DNA from: Thinopyrum elongatum
Taxonomy: Eukaryota; Streptophyta; Magnoliopsida; Poales; Poaceae
Length of the DNA stretch: 64,000 nucleotides
Assembly: GCA_011799875.1 (NCBI GenBank)
Contig: CM022300.1
Coordinates: forward strand, 108,699,201-108,763,200
Direction: 5' to 3'
The position numbers were made by a program, and so were the translations under genes. The notes beneath the pieces were generated by a model, which searched no databases, had not been told where the DNA came from, and was given only the letters and a program-made list of their open reading frames with translations. Each line of letters starts with the position of its first letter. Position 1 is the first letter of the stretch. Below are positions 11,067 to 22,931 of the stretch, in pieces.

Positions 11067-13855
11067 TGAAAGTGCATGTAGTCCCCGTGTGTGGTTTTGG
11101 TAATTAATGACAATCCTTATGGACTAATGTTTGCATTGAGACATACATGTGAAGGATATTTCCATTTGCAATGCATGAAGAATACTGGATAAATTGAAGG
11201 ATGAAATCCATCAACACAAATATATGCATTGGGACTTGATAATGAATGTCAATTCCTATGAAGAAACCATGGTATCAAGTTATATATGAAGGTTTGTTCC
11301 TTGGGTGATGCAAGAAGGAGATTGAATGTATTTGGAATGAATGCCATATACATATAGTTGTGCATCAAGATTGAGCTCAATGATTGAATCAAATATGATC
11401 AAGATGAATTCCATGTGATGAACAAGATGTGATCTATATGGAGTTCACTGAAGGATCTCGGAGGTTTTCATGCTTAGGCTTATGGGGTGAGCCATGATGG
11501 ATCATGATCTTGAGAGAATGATTAAAGAGAAGAATTCTACATTTTGCTTGAAGATAGGATCATGATGAGCTCATATGTTGAGTCATGGATGATTATGTCT
11601 TGAAGCAAGTAATTCATGTGAATATTTTGTTGTGCCTCTTAATAGATTGTGATGGAGCATGATGAAGAACAAATGATGACCAATATGGTATTCATGGATA
11701 AACGCTATATGGTCATATGATAATTGAGATACGGGTAATCATGTCTTGAAGAAATGAAGCATAGTGAAGAATTCAATATGGCCTTCAAGACATCAAGATT
11801 AAGCATGGAGTAAAGATAAAGGTTGACCAAGATAAAGATCAAAGAATCAAACTCTAAATGGTCAACATACAAGTGCAAAAGATGCATCACATAGGATCTT
11901 GTGGTATGATAAGAAATTGTCAATTGCACTTTGTGTACTAACCCATGTTATGTGTTGTCTACGTTTATGAGGGTTAGGTTATTCTCATGGGCTTGCATCG
12001 AGAGAAACATTCCAAGTGTCCATGAGAGGATGACATCAAGTGTTCATGATCATTGTTGACAAGGCAAGTTCAAGATAACCATCCCAAAGGATTACATGCT
12101 TGAACCTTGTGGAGGATCACCTGATGGACAAGTGAAGTTGAATACAAAGCAAAGCTTCCCACATTGTGTATGGGAGAGATACTTGAAGACTTCACCAATG
12201 TATTGCCTTTAACTTGAGCCAAGAAAAAACATCAACATCAAGCTCAAGTGAAAGGCTCGAATCAAAGGTATTAGTTCCTTTGGCGTTAGTGTTGTGGATT
12301 GATGACCATCGAAGAAACATATACACTCAAGAATGGATTCTTGCAAGCTATCTAGTATAGTTCTTTTATGCTTCTTGAGTTATAGAGATCCCTCACTATT
12401 AATAGGGGATCAAAGGGTTTCGTGATGGACTTGCTCAAGTCAATATCTCCTACACACAATTCCACTCCTATCCTATATACCAAATAAATCCATAGCCAAC
12501 TAGGTTCTCCAAAGTATATGATCTTACCTTTGCATACTTTGCACCCTCCATTTTGGTTTATCTTGGGTGGTTCTCTATATGAGAACCTGGAGCTTTTCCA
12601 TAGCTTCAAAACGAGCCAAAGATCATCAAAATTGGAGTCCGGATGGGAAAGTTATGTATGTTTTACTATATTGGGACTTGGCCCGAAAATCCGGCCGTAG
12701 ATGTCCAGAACCGTGTTGAAATGCTGGTTGTGTCCACCGGATGTCCGGCACTTGTCCGGATGTCCAGGGCCACAACTTGGGCTAGATGTCCAGCCCTGTA
12801 CTCTGGCCTCTGTTTTTCACATGCATGTGTGTGCATTTCTCAGCCGCCGGATGTCCGGCCCTTACTCGGATGTCCGGCCCAACACATCTACTTACACTCC
12901 AGCGGCCCTATTTGCACTACCACTATATATAGCCTTCTTCCACCCCGGGAGAAGGTTGAGCAACACATTCATATGAACCCTTGAACACAAAAAGGCTCCC
13001 TCTCACTTCTCCTACACTAAATCTTAGATCCCAGAGAGATTCGTGAGAGTTCTTGAGATATTTTCCAATCAAGTGATAGATCCACCCCCTCTCCCTCTTG
13101 TGACCAAAGGAATTTGTGATTTGAGCAAGTCTTGAGCATTTCCCCCTTGATCTTGTTACTCTTGGAGGTTGGAGACTCCTAGGCGGTAGGAGTGCTCCGG
13201 AGAGGAATCAACTTGTGATTTGCCCCCGGAAATTTTGTGAAGGTTTGGAGGCCGCCTCAAGGTCTACCACTAGTGGTTGAGAAACGCCTTTGTGGTGTTG
13301 TCTCAAAGGGAGAATAGGGTGAGCCTTCGTGGTAACATCCACATCTCTAATGGTGACTAGCTTCCCTCCAAGGAAGTGAACTTCGGGATACATCCTCATC
13401 TCCGTGTCTTCGGTTATCTCTAACCCTAGCCACTACTTGTAGTTTACTTTGGTCTCTTGACCTTGCATTCACTATATATTGTTGTCCTCATTATATTGTG
13501 TTGGCTATTTCCTTGAAGAGATTATTTAGGCCTACACTTTATATCCCGCAATTCATACTTGCTACTATTGATATATCTTGTGTTTAGTGTGAATTGCTAA
13601 CTTGTGGCATACACTTACATATCTTGTGATATTGCTCAAGTAAGTTTGTGTAACTTACTTGTGCTTGTTCGTATTATTGTTGTTCTCACATCATTTACAT
13701 TAAGTTGTTGGTGCACTTAGTTGAGCCTAGTATATTTAGGATTTGTGCTTGAAAAGTATCCGTTTAGTTTATTTCCGCATTAGGATAAAGCCAAATCCGT
13801 AGAAGTTTTTAAAACGCCTATTCACCCCCCTCTAGGTGACATCGTGGTCCTTTCA
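11067..13855 (+). repeat. 5' LTR of the nested copia element
   Basis: A 2789-bp LTR ending GGTCCTTTCA. A TATATATA box lies at 12924-12931. Upstream are several CCGGATGTCCGG palindromes (12737-12748, 12847-12858) and half copies. Its 3' 1.58 kb matches 14979-16558 apart from several indels, including about 33 bp present only near 15380-15411 and about 70 bp present only near 13590-13660. Confidence 0.8.
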
Positions 13856-13856
13856 A

Positions 13857-13873
13857 TTGGTATCAGAGCTAGG
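13857..13873 (+). other. Primer binding site of the nested copia element
   Basis: TTGGTATCAGAGCTAGG immediately follows the LTR and is complementary to initiator tRNA-Met. Confidence 0.8.
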
Positions 13874-13910
13874 TCTCTCCTTATTAGGCTTTACCGCCTA
13901 GAGAGTATCG

Positions 13911-14981
13911 ATGTCGACTAGTGATTTAGTGCACAACAACACTTTTGATTTGGATGGCACAAATTATCACCTATGGAGAATTCGCATGCTTTGTCACTTT
14001 CGGTCCATGGGTCCAAATGCTTTGCGCATTGTTCTTGTAGGAATTTCTATTGCAAAGGATGGGCTTTTTCCATCTATTGAGAATATGTATCTTGATTGTG
14101 ATACTTCTCTTGTCATTCATTAAGCTTTAACCTTTGAAGTGTTTAAGGCAGTCACGACTTGCAATTCGGCTCATGAGACTTGGACCAAACTTGAAGATAT
14201 ATATGGTGGGTCCAATCTTGATGAAGATAATATTCTGTTGGGGGAGTTGATGGAGGAGTTCTCCACATTTTTAAATTATGAAGATCTCTCTATTGCTTCC
14301 ACCTCCGATTACTTGCACACTTCAATATCTTCCACTTCACCAACATGTGGCGTGCCACAAGGTAATGACATGGTGAGTGAAGAAATATCTTGTGATGATG
14401 GTGTTAAGCTCATTAGTGATGATATGCTTGATCTCTCGTGTTGCCATGATAGAAATGCTTTCGTTTCCTCTAGTTGTTCTATGACTAACAATGTAGAGGA
14501 AATCAAGAAATATGAGGCACGCTTGATTGAAGAAGAACCCTCTTCTCCAAAAGAATCATCATCAACCTCCTTTGTTCACTTGTGCCTCATGGCAAAAGGT
14601 AATGATGAGGTATCATCTTCTCTTAGTGATAGCTATGATAGTTGTAATGATGATGATGATGATGACTTGACTCAAAATCTCTATGAGATTGGGAAAACAC
14701 TTCATAGAGCTAAAAATAACACTTATAAAAGGTTCCAAGATGTTCTTGCTTGCTTTAAAAAACGTAATAACTCATTTCTTAACAAGCAAGCTAAAAGTGA
14801 ACAACTTGAACATGAACTTGCTAAGGCTTATCAAACGCTTAGAGACTTAAGATCTTCAAAAGGAGAGATTGAAATTACTCATGGTAAACTTAAAGAGGAT
14901 TTTGAGCTCCTTCTCCTTGAATGCAATAATGTCAAGGGAGAGATCATCAAACTCTCTAAGTCTCATGAGTCAAAGGTATAG
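13911..14981 (+). pseudogene. Gag remnant of the nested copia element
   Basis: The frame starts at the ATG at 13911 (MSTSDLVHNN; a DGTNYHLWRIRM motif typical of copia Gag N-termini). It crosses a TAA at 14121-14123 (explained by CAA to TAA) and continues to 14981. The second half is acidic (Asp run near 14650-14665) and then coiled-coil-like with heptad-type Leu/Glu/Lys. There is no zinc knuckle, protease, integrase or RT; the frame runs into the deletion junction and ends in LTR sequence. Confidence 0.65.
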
Positions 14982-16558
14982 TTCCTTTGGCGTTAGTGTT
15001 GTGGATTGATGACCATCGAAGAAACATATACACTCAAGAATGGATTCTTGCAAGCTATCTAGTATGGTTCTTTTATGCTTCTTGAGTTATAGAGATCCCA
15101 GACTATTAAGAGGGGATCAAAGGGTTTCGTGATGGACTTGCTCAACTCAATATCTCCTACACACAATTCCACTCCTATCCTATATACCAAATAAATCCAT
15201 AGCCAACTAGGTTCCCCAAAGTATATGATCTTACCTTTGCATACTTTGCACCCTCCATTTTGTTTTATCTTGGGTGGTTCTCTATATGAGGACCTGGAGC
15301 TTTTCCATACCTTCAAAATGAGCCCAAGATCATCAAAATCGGAGTCCGGATGAGAAAGTTATGTATGTTTTACTATTGGGGCGCCTGCAGTTTTTGTGTT
15401 GGCCAGATATTCGGGACTTGGCCCGGAAATCCGGCCGTAGATGTCCAGAACCGTGTTGAAATGCTAGTTGTGTCCACCGGATGTCCGGCACTTGTCCGGA
15501 TGTCCGGGGCCCCAACTTGGGCCAGATGTCCGGGCCTTGGCCAGATGTCCAGCCCTGTACTCTGGCCTCTGTTTTTCACATGCATGTGTGTGCATTTCTC
15601 AGCCGCCGGATGTCCGGCCCTTGCCCGGATGTCCGGCCCAACACAGCCACTTACACTCCAACGGCCATATTTGCACTACCACTATATATAGCCTTCTTCC
15701 ACCCTGGGAGAAGGTTGAGCAACACATTCATATGAACCCTAGAACACAAAAAGGCTCCCTCTCACTTATCCTACACTAAATCTTAGATCCCGGAGAGATT
15801 CGTGAGAGTTCTTGAGATATTTTCCAATCAAGTGATAGATCCACTCCCTCTCCCTCTTGTGACCAAAGGAATTTGTGATTTGAGCAAGTCTTGACCATTT
15901 CCCCCTTGATCTTGTTACTCTTGGAGGTTGGAGACTCCTAGGCGGTAGGAGTGCTCCGGTGAGGAATCAACTTGTGATTTGCCCCCGGAAATTTTGTGAA
16001 GGTTTGGAGGCCGCCTCAAGGTCTACCACTAGTGGTTGAGAAATGCCTTCGTGGTGTTGTCTCAAAGGGAGAATAGGGTGAGCCTTCGTGGCATTGGTGT
16101 GCCTTCGTGGTAACATCCACCTCTCTAACGGTGACTAGCTTCCCTCTAAGGAAGTGAACATCGAGATACATCCTCATCTTTGTGTCTTCGGTTATCTCTA
16201 ACCCTAGCCACTACTTGTGGTTTACTTTGGTCTCTTGACCTTGCATTCACTATATATTTTTGTCCTCAATATATTTTGTTGGCTATTTCCTTGAACAGAT
16301 TATTTAGGCCTACACTTTATATCCCGCAATTCATACTTGCTACTATTGATATATCTTGTGTTTAGCTTGTTCGTATCCTTGTTGTGCTCACCTCGTTTAC
16401 ATTAAGTTGTTGGTGCACTTAGTTGAGCCTAGTGTATTTAGGATTTGTGCTTGAAAAGTATCCATTTAGTTTATTTCCGGATTAGGATAAAGCCAAATCC
16501 ATAGAAGTTTTTAAAACGCCTATTCACCCCCCCTCTAGGCGACATCGTGGTCCTTTCA
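14979..16558 (+). repeat. 5'-truncated 3' LTR of the nested copia element
   Basis: Matches 12271-13855. TATATATA at 15683-15690 with CCGGATGTCCGG palindromes upstream at 15477-15488 and 15606-15617. It includes a short duplication near 16081-16110 not present in the 5' LTR. Confidence 0.8.
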
Positions 16559-16563
16559 ACATT

Positions 16564-18477
16564 GATGAAGGAAATCCTTCTGGTGCTTCCTTAGAGCAGT
16601 TGGACGAAGAAATTGAAGTGGAATATGTTATTTCCACACCACTGGTATCATCACCTGTGCCTCAGTTCACTGCTGAAGAGGCGGGCATTGAAGAAATTGA
16701 TGAAGATGTGGACATTGGCTCCACAACCCCTATTCTAAATGATGAGTATTGGGAAAATCTTCACCCCAATTCTCCAATTGCCACACCTCTACAACAAATT
16801 CCTCAGTCCCCTGTGCAGACTGAAGAAATATTGACAGGGTCTGAAGGACGTCAAACTTTTCTCCAATCTATTCCTGAAGATATTCCAGCTACCACAACTG
16901 AAGAAATGGAGAATCAAACTCCTGCTGAAGAACCTGGCGCATCAATTCCTTAGTCAGCAGCAATAGAAGTTGTGCCTGAAGAGATTGTGAGGCCTCCTAC
17001 TGCAAATCTTCAGGCCAAGCCTCAAAATCCTTTGTCTGGCACAAAGAAGCCTAAATTCAAGAATGCCGATTTCTTTGCTGAGCATCATTTCTTCACGGAT
17101 GAAAATCCTTATGACCTAGCAAGATTAAGGCGCAAAAGGTTTTGGACTGCAAGCCAGATGAACTTCTATGCATCTATTCTGTTGGGCAAGGACAAAGTCT
17201 TCCGACACAGGCAGATTCCTCATGTAGATATGGAGTCCATTCCATGCTTTCAACCAGTTCTGAATGTTCTTCATGAAGCTGGACTCCACAATTTCTGCGT
17301 TGATATATGTGACTGGAATGAAGAGCTAATTCTTCAGTTCTATGCAACTCTGCACCTCACTGGCAATGTCTCAGATGTCAATTCATGGGTTCTAGACTGG
17401 ATGACTGAAAACACTCACTATAAAGCTCCGGCCTCTGAATTACTTCATGCCATCCCAGTCAGTCCCCCTGCAGAAGGTGCAAGGCTTATCTATGAAGAAC
17501 ATGAACTTCAAAATCATCTCATGCAAGTGTTGATGACGCCTTTGCATCAAGGCCAAGCTCTAAGAACCACCTTCCTCGTGAAGGATTTGCTGTATGTGCC
17601 AAGGACCATCTACCGCATCTTGACCAAAACCCTCAGTCCGATCAAACGCCACAACTCTGAAGAAGAAGAAGTTGTTGGCATCATGAAGAATCTATTGTTC
17701 AACATCATTCATGGGATTCCCATTAACTATCACAATTTCTTCATGAGGACTTTGGCCAATGTTGCGCTGTCACCATTTGAATTGAAGCCCTATGCTCCTT
17801 GGATAATGAAATTCATCAGAACCAGGTCTTCAATTCCATACAAGGCTGACTTTCAGAATCACCTCAGCTTTCTGCCTCCTATTGAAGTCCTCAAAAGGAC
17901 TATTTCCTCAGTTGATGAAAAAGGCAAAGCTATTGTTATTGATGAAGGCACTCGTCCATTGGATGGTCAATTTCGTAAGGCTGCATCTTACTCCACCAAT
18001 GATGACTCTGTAACCCAGGACTCTGCTGCTAAAGCCACCAATCAAAATCCTCAAGCCACTGCCCCACGAGTGATGACTGATCGCGAGCTTCTTCTTAGTC
18101 TTCACCAGAAAGTCAATCGCAATCACAAATGGGTCAAGTGTCAATTTGGCTCAATTCTTCAGAACATGACTGTCGCGCAGAACACTTTGAAGAAGAATCA
18201 CTACTATGTGCCTGAAATCTTCGATCACACTTGGGCTATACTTTCTCATCTTTACAGTGATGAAGATCTCAAGAAGATGGAATTTCAACAGGACTTTGAC
18301 TGGTCTCATCCTCCTTCGAAGAAATTCAAGAAGGTCAAAGTACCTCAGCTGGTCACAAGCTCATTTTCTTCATCGCAAGAGACGGATGAAGCTGACGATC
18401 TCGACGACACTGCGGCAGGCCCTACTCCAACAAACGACCCCGACAACGCTGGCGCTCCTCCACCAACATCAAGATGA
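16564..18477 (+). pseudogene. Third ORF of the Maximus-like element, 3' part with plant-transposon domain
   Basis: This continues the frame of 9213-11066 after the nested element. A TAG at 16951-16953 is the only stop before the terminal TGA at 18475-18477. After a Glu/Pro-rich linker there is a folded-looking domain from about 17040 to 17900 (motifs FWTASQMNFYASIL, NVLHEAGLHNFCVDI, LQFYATLHLTG). It resembles the putative plant transposon protein family (Pfam PF20167, from memory). Together with the 5' part it would encode about 1250 residues. The C-terminus is acidic and Thr/Pro-rich. Biochemical role unknown. Confidence 0.6.
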
Positions 18478-19002
18478 TATTCTTCATGGGCGTTAGTCCT
18501 CAAGTTTCGTCCCTTTTGGTCATTTGATGACAAAGGGGGACAAATTTGAGTTAGTCTTCATGCGGGTCTCTATATATGGGCTGTTTTTCTTTTTCTTTAA
18601 GTTACAACTCTCGTTCTTCCGAGGTGTTTGTTTGACGAGTTGTAAACTTAAGTCCGATGGTGGTCTGATACTTTTGAACTGCTTTCTGCATGCTTATTTC
18701 CTCAAGCTACTTAATGCACACATGCTGAATTTCATCAGACACCATTTTCCATCATGCGTTTCAAATTCTTCATATTATATGTTAAATGCGTGAATGGATT
18801 AAAAGATATAGGGGGAGATCTCCATGATTATATTCTACAATGTGCATTTGCAGTCCAAAGCAAATTCCTCAAATATGCACATCTTTAGGGGGAGTTCTTC
18901 TATATCTTGCAATCAAATTCCTCAATATCAGTATTTACACTTCATGTTTATCCCCGTTGAAAACTTAACCTATTTGTCATCAATCACCAAAAAGGGGGAG
19001 AT
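18478..19002 (+). promoter_or_regulatory. 3' non-coding region with multiplied polypurine tracts
   Basis: The functional polypurine tract is AAAAAGGGGGAG at 18989-19000, directly before the 3' LTR. Similar AGGGGGA tracts occur at about 18531, 18810 and 18888. Multiplied polypurine tracts before the 3' LTR are, from memory, a described Sirevirus feature. No ORF is supported. Confidence 0.65.
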
Positions 19003-20375
19003 TGTAAGTGCATCTAGTGCCCCTTAGTGATTTTGGTGTATTGAAGACTTATAGGTTAAGTGACTAATGTGTTTGTGAGTGTACACAGGCCTAGTAAGTC
19101 CCTGAGGAGTTTGATAAATCCGAAGAAAGTCGACCCCTAAAAATGAATGTCTTCATCTGAAGACTTTGGTTTTCTTGAAGACTTTGAAAATGAGGAAATT
19201 GGTGTGACCTTGAAGATATTGATATTGATGCAAGGACTATGAAGTGTGAAGACTTTTGTTTTCGTAGTTTCATTTTCCTTTCTTGAGTCATAGGAAACAC
19301 CGTACTGTTAAAGGGGGTCGAGGTAAAACTAAGGAAAAATTTCCAAGTGATGCTCATCTCAAAGCCTACACATACCAAATTCTTCGAGTGAAGCCTTTAA
19401 AAATCTCTTGCAGTTCAGTCAATTTCTTCAGTGACAGAGACGAAGTTCTTCTGGTCTCTGAGGAATTTGTTCTGACTGAAGAGTTAGGAATTCGCCAGTG
19501 CGAATTTCCTACAGTGAGGAACATGATAGCCCTGAGGAATTTGAGAGCTCAAATTTCCGACCGTTGCTGTGCTTCGAGCCAGCTGTCCAGATACCTTATC
19601 CATCCATCGGTCATATCATTAGGGGCATTTATGTCTTATCATGTCGGGCTCCTCCCTGGCTATAAATAGCCGCCCCCCTCAACCACTAGCTGGTTGCTGC
19701 TCCGAGAGATAGATTGAAACTTGTCATTTAGAGCATCCCATCCCCCGAGGACTTTGAGAGAAAATCATCAGTGAGGAAAAACCCAAAACCCAACACCTAA
19801 AACCCAAAGTGATTGGGCATCACTGAAGAGATTGTTCCTGTGTGGAACCGATGCTTGTTACCTTTGAAGACTGTGCATCTTCCAGACGATTAGGCTTCAT
19901 GGTCTAGAGCATCCAAGAGGAATTGTGTATCGCCGGGTGACCGAGTCTGTGAAGGTTTGGAAGTCACCTTGAAGACTTACCACGAGTGATTGGGCGACGT
20001 TTGTGTGACCTTAGCTCAAGGAGAATACGGTAAGGACTGTGTGTCCTGGGACTGTGTGTCCTTTGGTTTAAATACCAAGCCACTCCAACCAGACGTACGA
20101 CTGTCACAGCAGTTGGAACTGGTCTACCAAATCACTGTCTTCACCAAGCTACTGGTTCTATTTCCTCAACCCTTTCATTTCCTCGATTACTTGTTGTTGA
20201 ACTTGATCGTTACTGTTTGAAGACTTTGACTAAAGACTTTCTCAATTTCCTCAATCATAATTGTTCAGTCATCTTGTCTTCTTCCTGCTTATCCTATTTA
20301 CACGCTATCTGTGCTCTGTGTATGTTTCATTTCATCATGATGACGATGCTACTGTCTTGTTATGCATGCACCTGA
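19003..20375 (+). repeat. 3' LTR of the Maximus-like element, first part
   Basis: Starts TGTAAGTGCATCTAGTG and matches 372-1742 with about 3% substitutions. It is interrupted after CCTGA at 20371-20375, which is duplicated at 24587-24591. Confidence 0.85.
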
Positions 20376-21854
20376 TGTGACGACCTCGGCTTAATCGTGC
20401 ACTAACCATACACACAAATGCGCACGATCAAGCCTAAGGACTCACATGAAGATATCACAACACAACTCTAAAACATAAATAAATTCATACAAGCTTTATA
20501 TTACAAGCCAGGGCCTCGAGGGCTCGAATACATAGCTCGATGGCATACAAGTGTCAGCGGAAGCATCACATATCTGGGTACAGATATATTACAGAAATGA
20601 AGATAAGCCTTTAGAAGGCGGGGCAAAATAAAATACTACGATTGAAAGGCGTAGGCCTCCTGCCTAGGACCCTCCGAATCCTACTCCTAGTCGTCTGTCG
20701 GCTCCTCGTAGTAGTACTCGCCGGGAGGGTAGTTGTAGTAGCCGTAGTCGTCGACGGGGGCAGCTAACTCAGGGGCTCCATCATCTGGCGGCGTCAAATG
20801 GATATGGGGAGAAAAAGAAAATAAAGCAAACGTGAGTACTCATCCGAAGTACTCAGCAAGCAAGGATCTACACTACTTATGCAACATTTTCAAAGGGGGC
20901 TGTATATGTGGGCTAGGCTGCAGAAATGCCAGAGTAGAGGGGGAAAGCCTAGTCCTATCGAAGACTAGCATCTTTAATCATCTTCATCGTTCTTGCAGCA
21001 TTAGAAGAGTGCAGATTACATAATGTAAAGTAGTAGTAGTATCATCAACCTCGGCCAGAGATTCTTCCTCGACTCCCTGTGAGAAAGCAATCCCAAAGCC
21101 ATACTATCCAGTTATCATCTCAAGTTCTAGTTGTACCGATCGGGATACAACTCCGAGTGTCCGTTACCGTAGGACAGGCTATCGATAGATGTTTTCTTTC
21201 CTGCAGGGGTGCACCAACTTACCCACCACGCTCGCTTAACTCCGGCCGGACACACTTTTCTGAGTCATGCCCGGCCTCGGCTAAGCAACACGCCGCAACC
21301 CGACCTAGGCTCTAAAGAGAGGTCAGCACGCCGGACTAACCTATGCCCCCAGGGGTCTTGGGCCTTCGCCCTGGGAACCCTGCACGTTGCGAGGACATTT
21401 CGGAAGCAGACCTAGCAACCCCTTATACAAGCGCAGTTGCGTTCCCAGTCCAATCCAAAACGGGCCGCTCCTCGCTGACGTCAATAGAGCTTCGGCTGAT
21501 GTATACGACGCAGAACGCCCATACTATGCCCACGTGATGGTTAGTGCTATCGAGCCAGAGGCCCCTCGGATCAAATATCCAAACCGTTAGTGTGTTGATA
21601 GTGCGGAAATGAGCAGAGACTCACGAAAGATGTGACCCCGTCGCCCCGTCTCGAGGACTTGCGGCAAGGGCGAGGAATGCCCAGCCACGCCTCGTGTTCA
21701 ACCCTCGGGCACCATCCAGGTCCACCCGATTACACATCACTCGCTAATAAGCTCGCGCGGGTACCCCTCAGGGCCGACCCGTCTTTAGTATCATGGTTCA
21801 GTGATCAGTCATAGTAACCAAAGTATCTGTGTGTCTGACACCAAGGGGAACCCT

Positions 21855-22056
21855 GAGGAATCACCCTCGATGGAATTCCCTCTGATGTTACCGTCAAGGT
21901 GAATGGAGGAGGAATCACCCTCGAGGTCCACACTTGAGGAGTTGCGTGACGACGTCGTTATCGGGGGTGGTGTAGGAGGAATCACCCTCGCTTACCACGA
22001 CCGAATAACTAACCTACAAGGTTATCATCAGAAGTGCTGATGAGGTATCACCCTCG
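21855..22056 (+). repeat. Four GAGGAATCACCCTCG-type motifs inside the solo LTR
   Basis: Copies at 21855-21869, 21909-21923, 21976-21990 and a one-base variant at 22042-22056, spaced 54, 67 and 66 bp apart. They look like a phased sub-repeat within the LTR; role unknown. Confidence 0.7.
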
Positions 22057-22897
22057 GCACTCGATAGTAACCCAGCAGTGTCGGCAACTAAGGGGGATGT
22101 GACGTGCGGTGTCGGGGCCTGGTCTTCAATCCCGTTGCACGGGTCTTCTGATCATCCAGCAGGGCAGTCGGGATAAAGTGGGGGTCTCTGTTGGTCTCTA
22201 CCCAACCTATTCTAAGCAGTTTAGGATAACAGGTAAGTATCAAAAGCAGATTACAAGTAAACAGGCTATGCAGCAGATATAGGATACAGTAACAGCAGCA
22301 ATTCTAATGCAAGCATAAGAGAGAAGAGAATAGGCGATATAGGAATGCTCAAAAAAGGGGGGGTGCTTGCCTGCAAGCTCTGGGGCAAGTGGCTGGTCGT
22401 CGGGGACGTAGTCGTACTCCGGAGCGGCGTCTACCTCAGGAGCTACGTCAACGTCGGGGTCTAATCGAGAGAGTAGAGGGGGAGGAAACAGGTAAACATA
22501 ATGCAATCAGATGTAACACAGTGCGTGCTATGCTATGATGCAGTGCAGGGTTGCCTAAATATGCATCTAAGTCATTTTTGTTATTTTTAGGATTACCGCG
22601 GGATTTATTTACCGGTGATTATGCACTATTCATCTACCGGAATCGGGCTCGGAGTTACGATTTCTCCTACGTAGGAGGTTCCGACATGGAAACAGACGAC
22701 ACGATCAGACTTGTCTCGTCGTTCTGAGCAACTTTTATGTTTTAACTTTTTCGATCTGAGCTACGGTTTAAAAGTTATTAATTTTTGAAGTTTAAATGAT
22801 TTTTTGGAATTATTTTTATTAACAGAATTGAATTATGACATCAGCATGAGGTAATGCTGACATCAGCAGGTCAACTGGTCGTCTGACCAGGTCAAAC

Positions 22898-22931
22898 CTG
22901 ACATGTGGGTCCAGTGGGACCCACATGTCAG
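22898..22931. repeat. Perfect 15-bp stem hairpin in the solo LTR
   Basis: CTGACATGTGGGTCC (22898-22912) and its exact inverse complement (22917-22931) surround a 4-nt AGTG loop. Related CCCACATGTCAG half-sites recur near 22983-23085. Confidence 0.8.

Larger units (their letters stand above)
11067..16558 (+). mobile_element. Deleted copia-type retrotransposon nested in the third ORF
   Basis: The element starts TGAAAGTGCATG and ends GGTCCTTTCA, flanked by a perfect 5-bp duplication ACATT (11062-11066 and 16559-16563). It holds a complete 5' LTR, a primer site, a gag remnant and only the last ~1.58 kb of a 3' LTR. Pol, polypurine tract and the first ~1.2 kb of the 3' LTR are missing. The junction lies in a 9-bp microhomology TCAAAGGTA (12262-12270 in the 5' LTR, 14970-14978 at the junction). 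It is non-autonomous in this state. Confidence 0.8.

Noticed and set aside
9213..18477. Third ORF as an envelope-like protein
   Set aside because: No signal peptide, transmembrane segment or Cys-rich ectodomain is visible; it looks like a soluble accessory protein.
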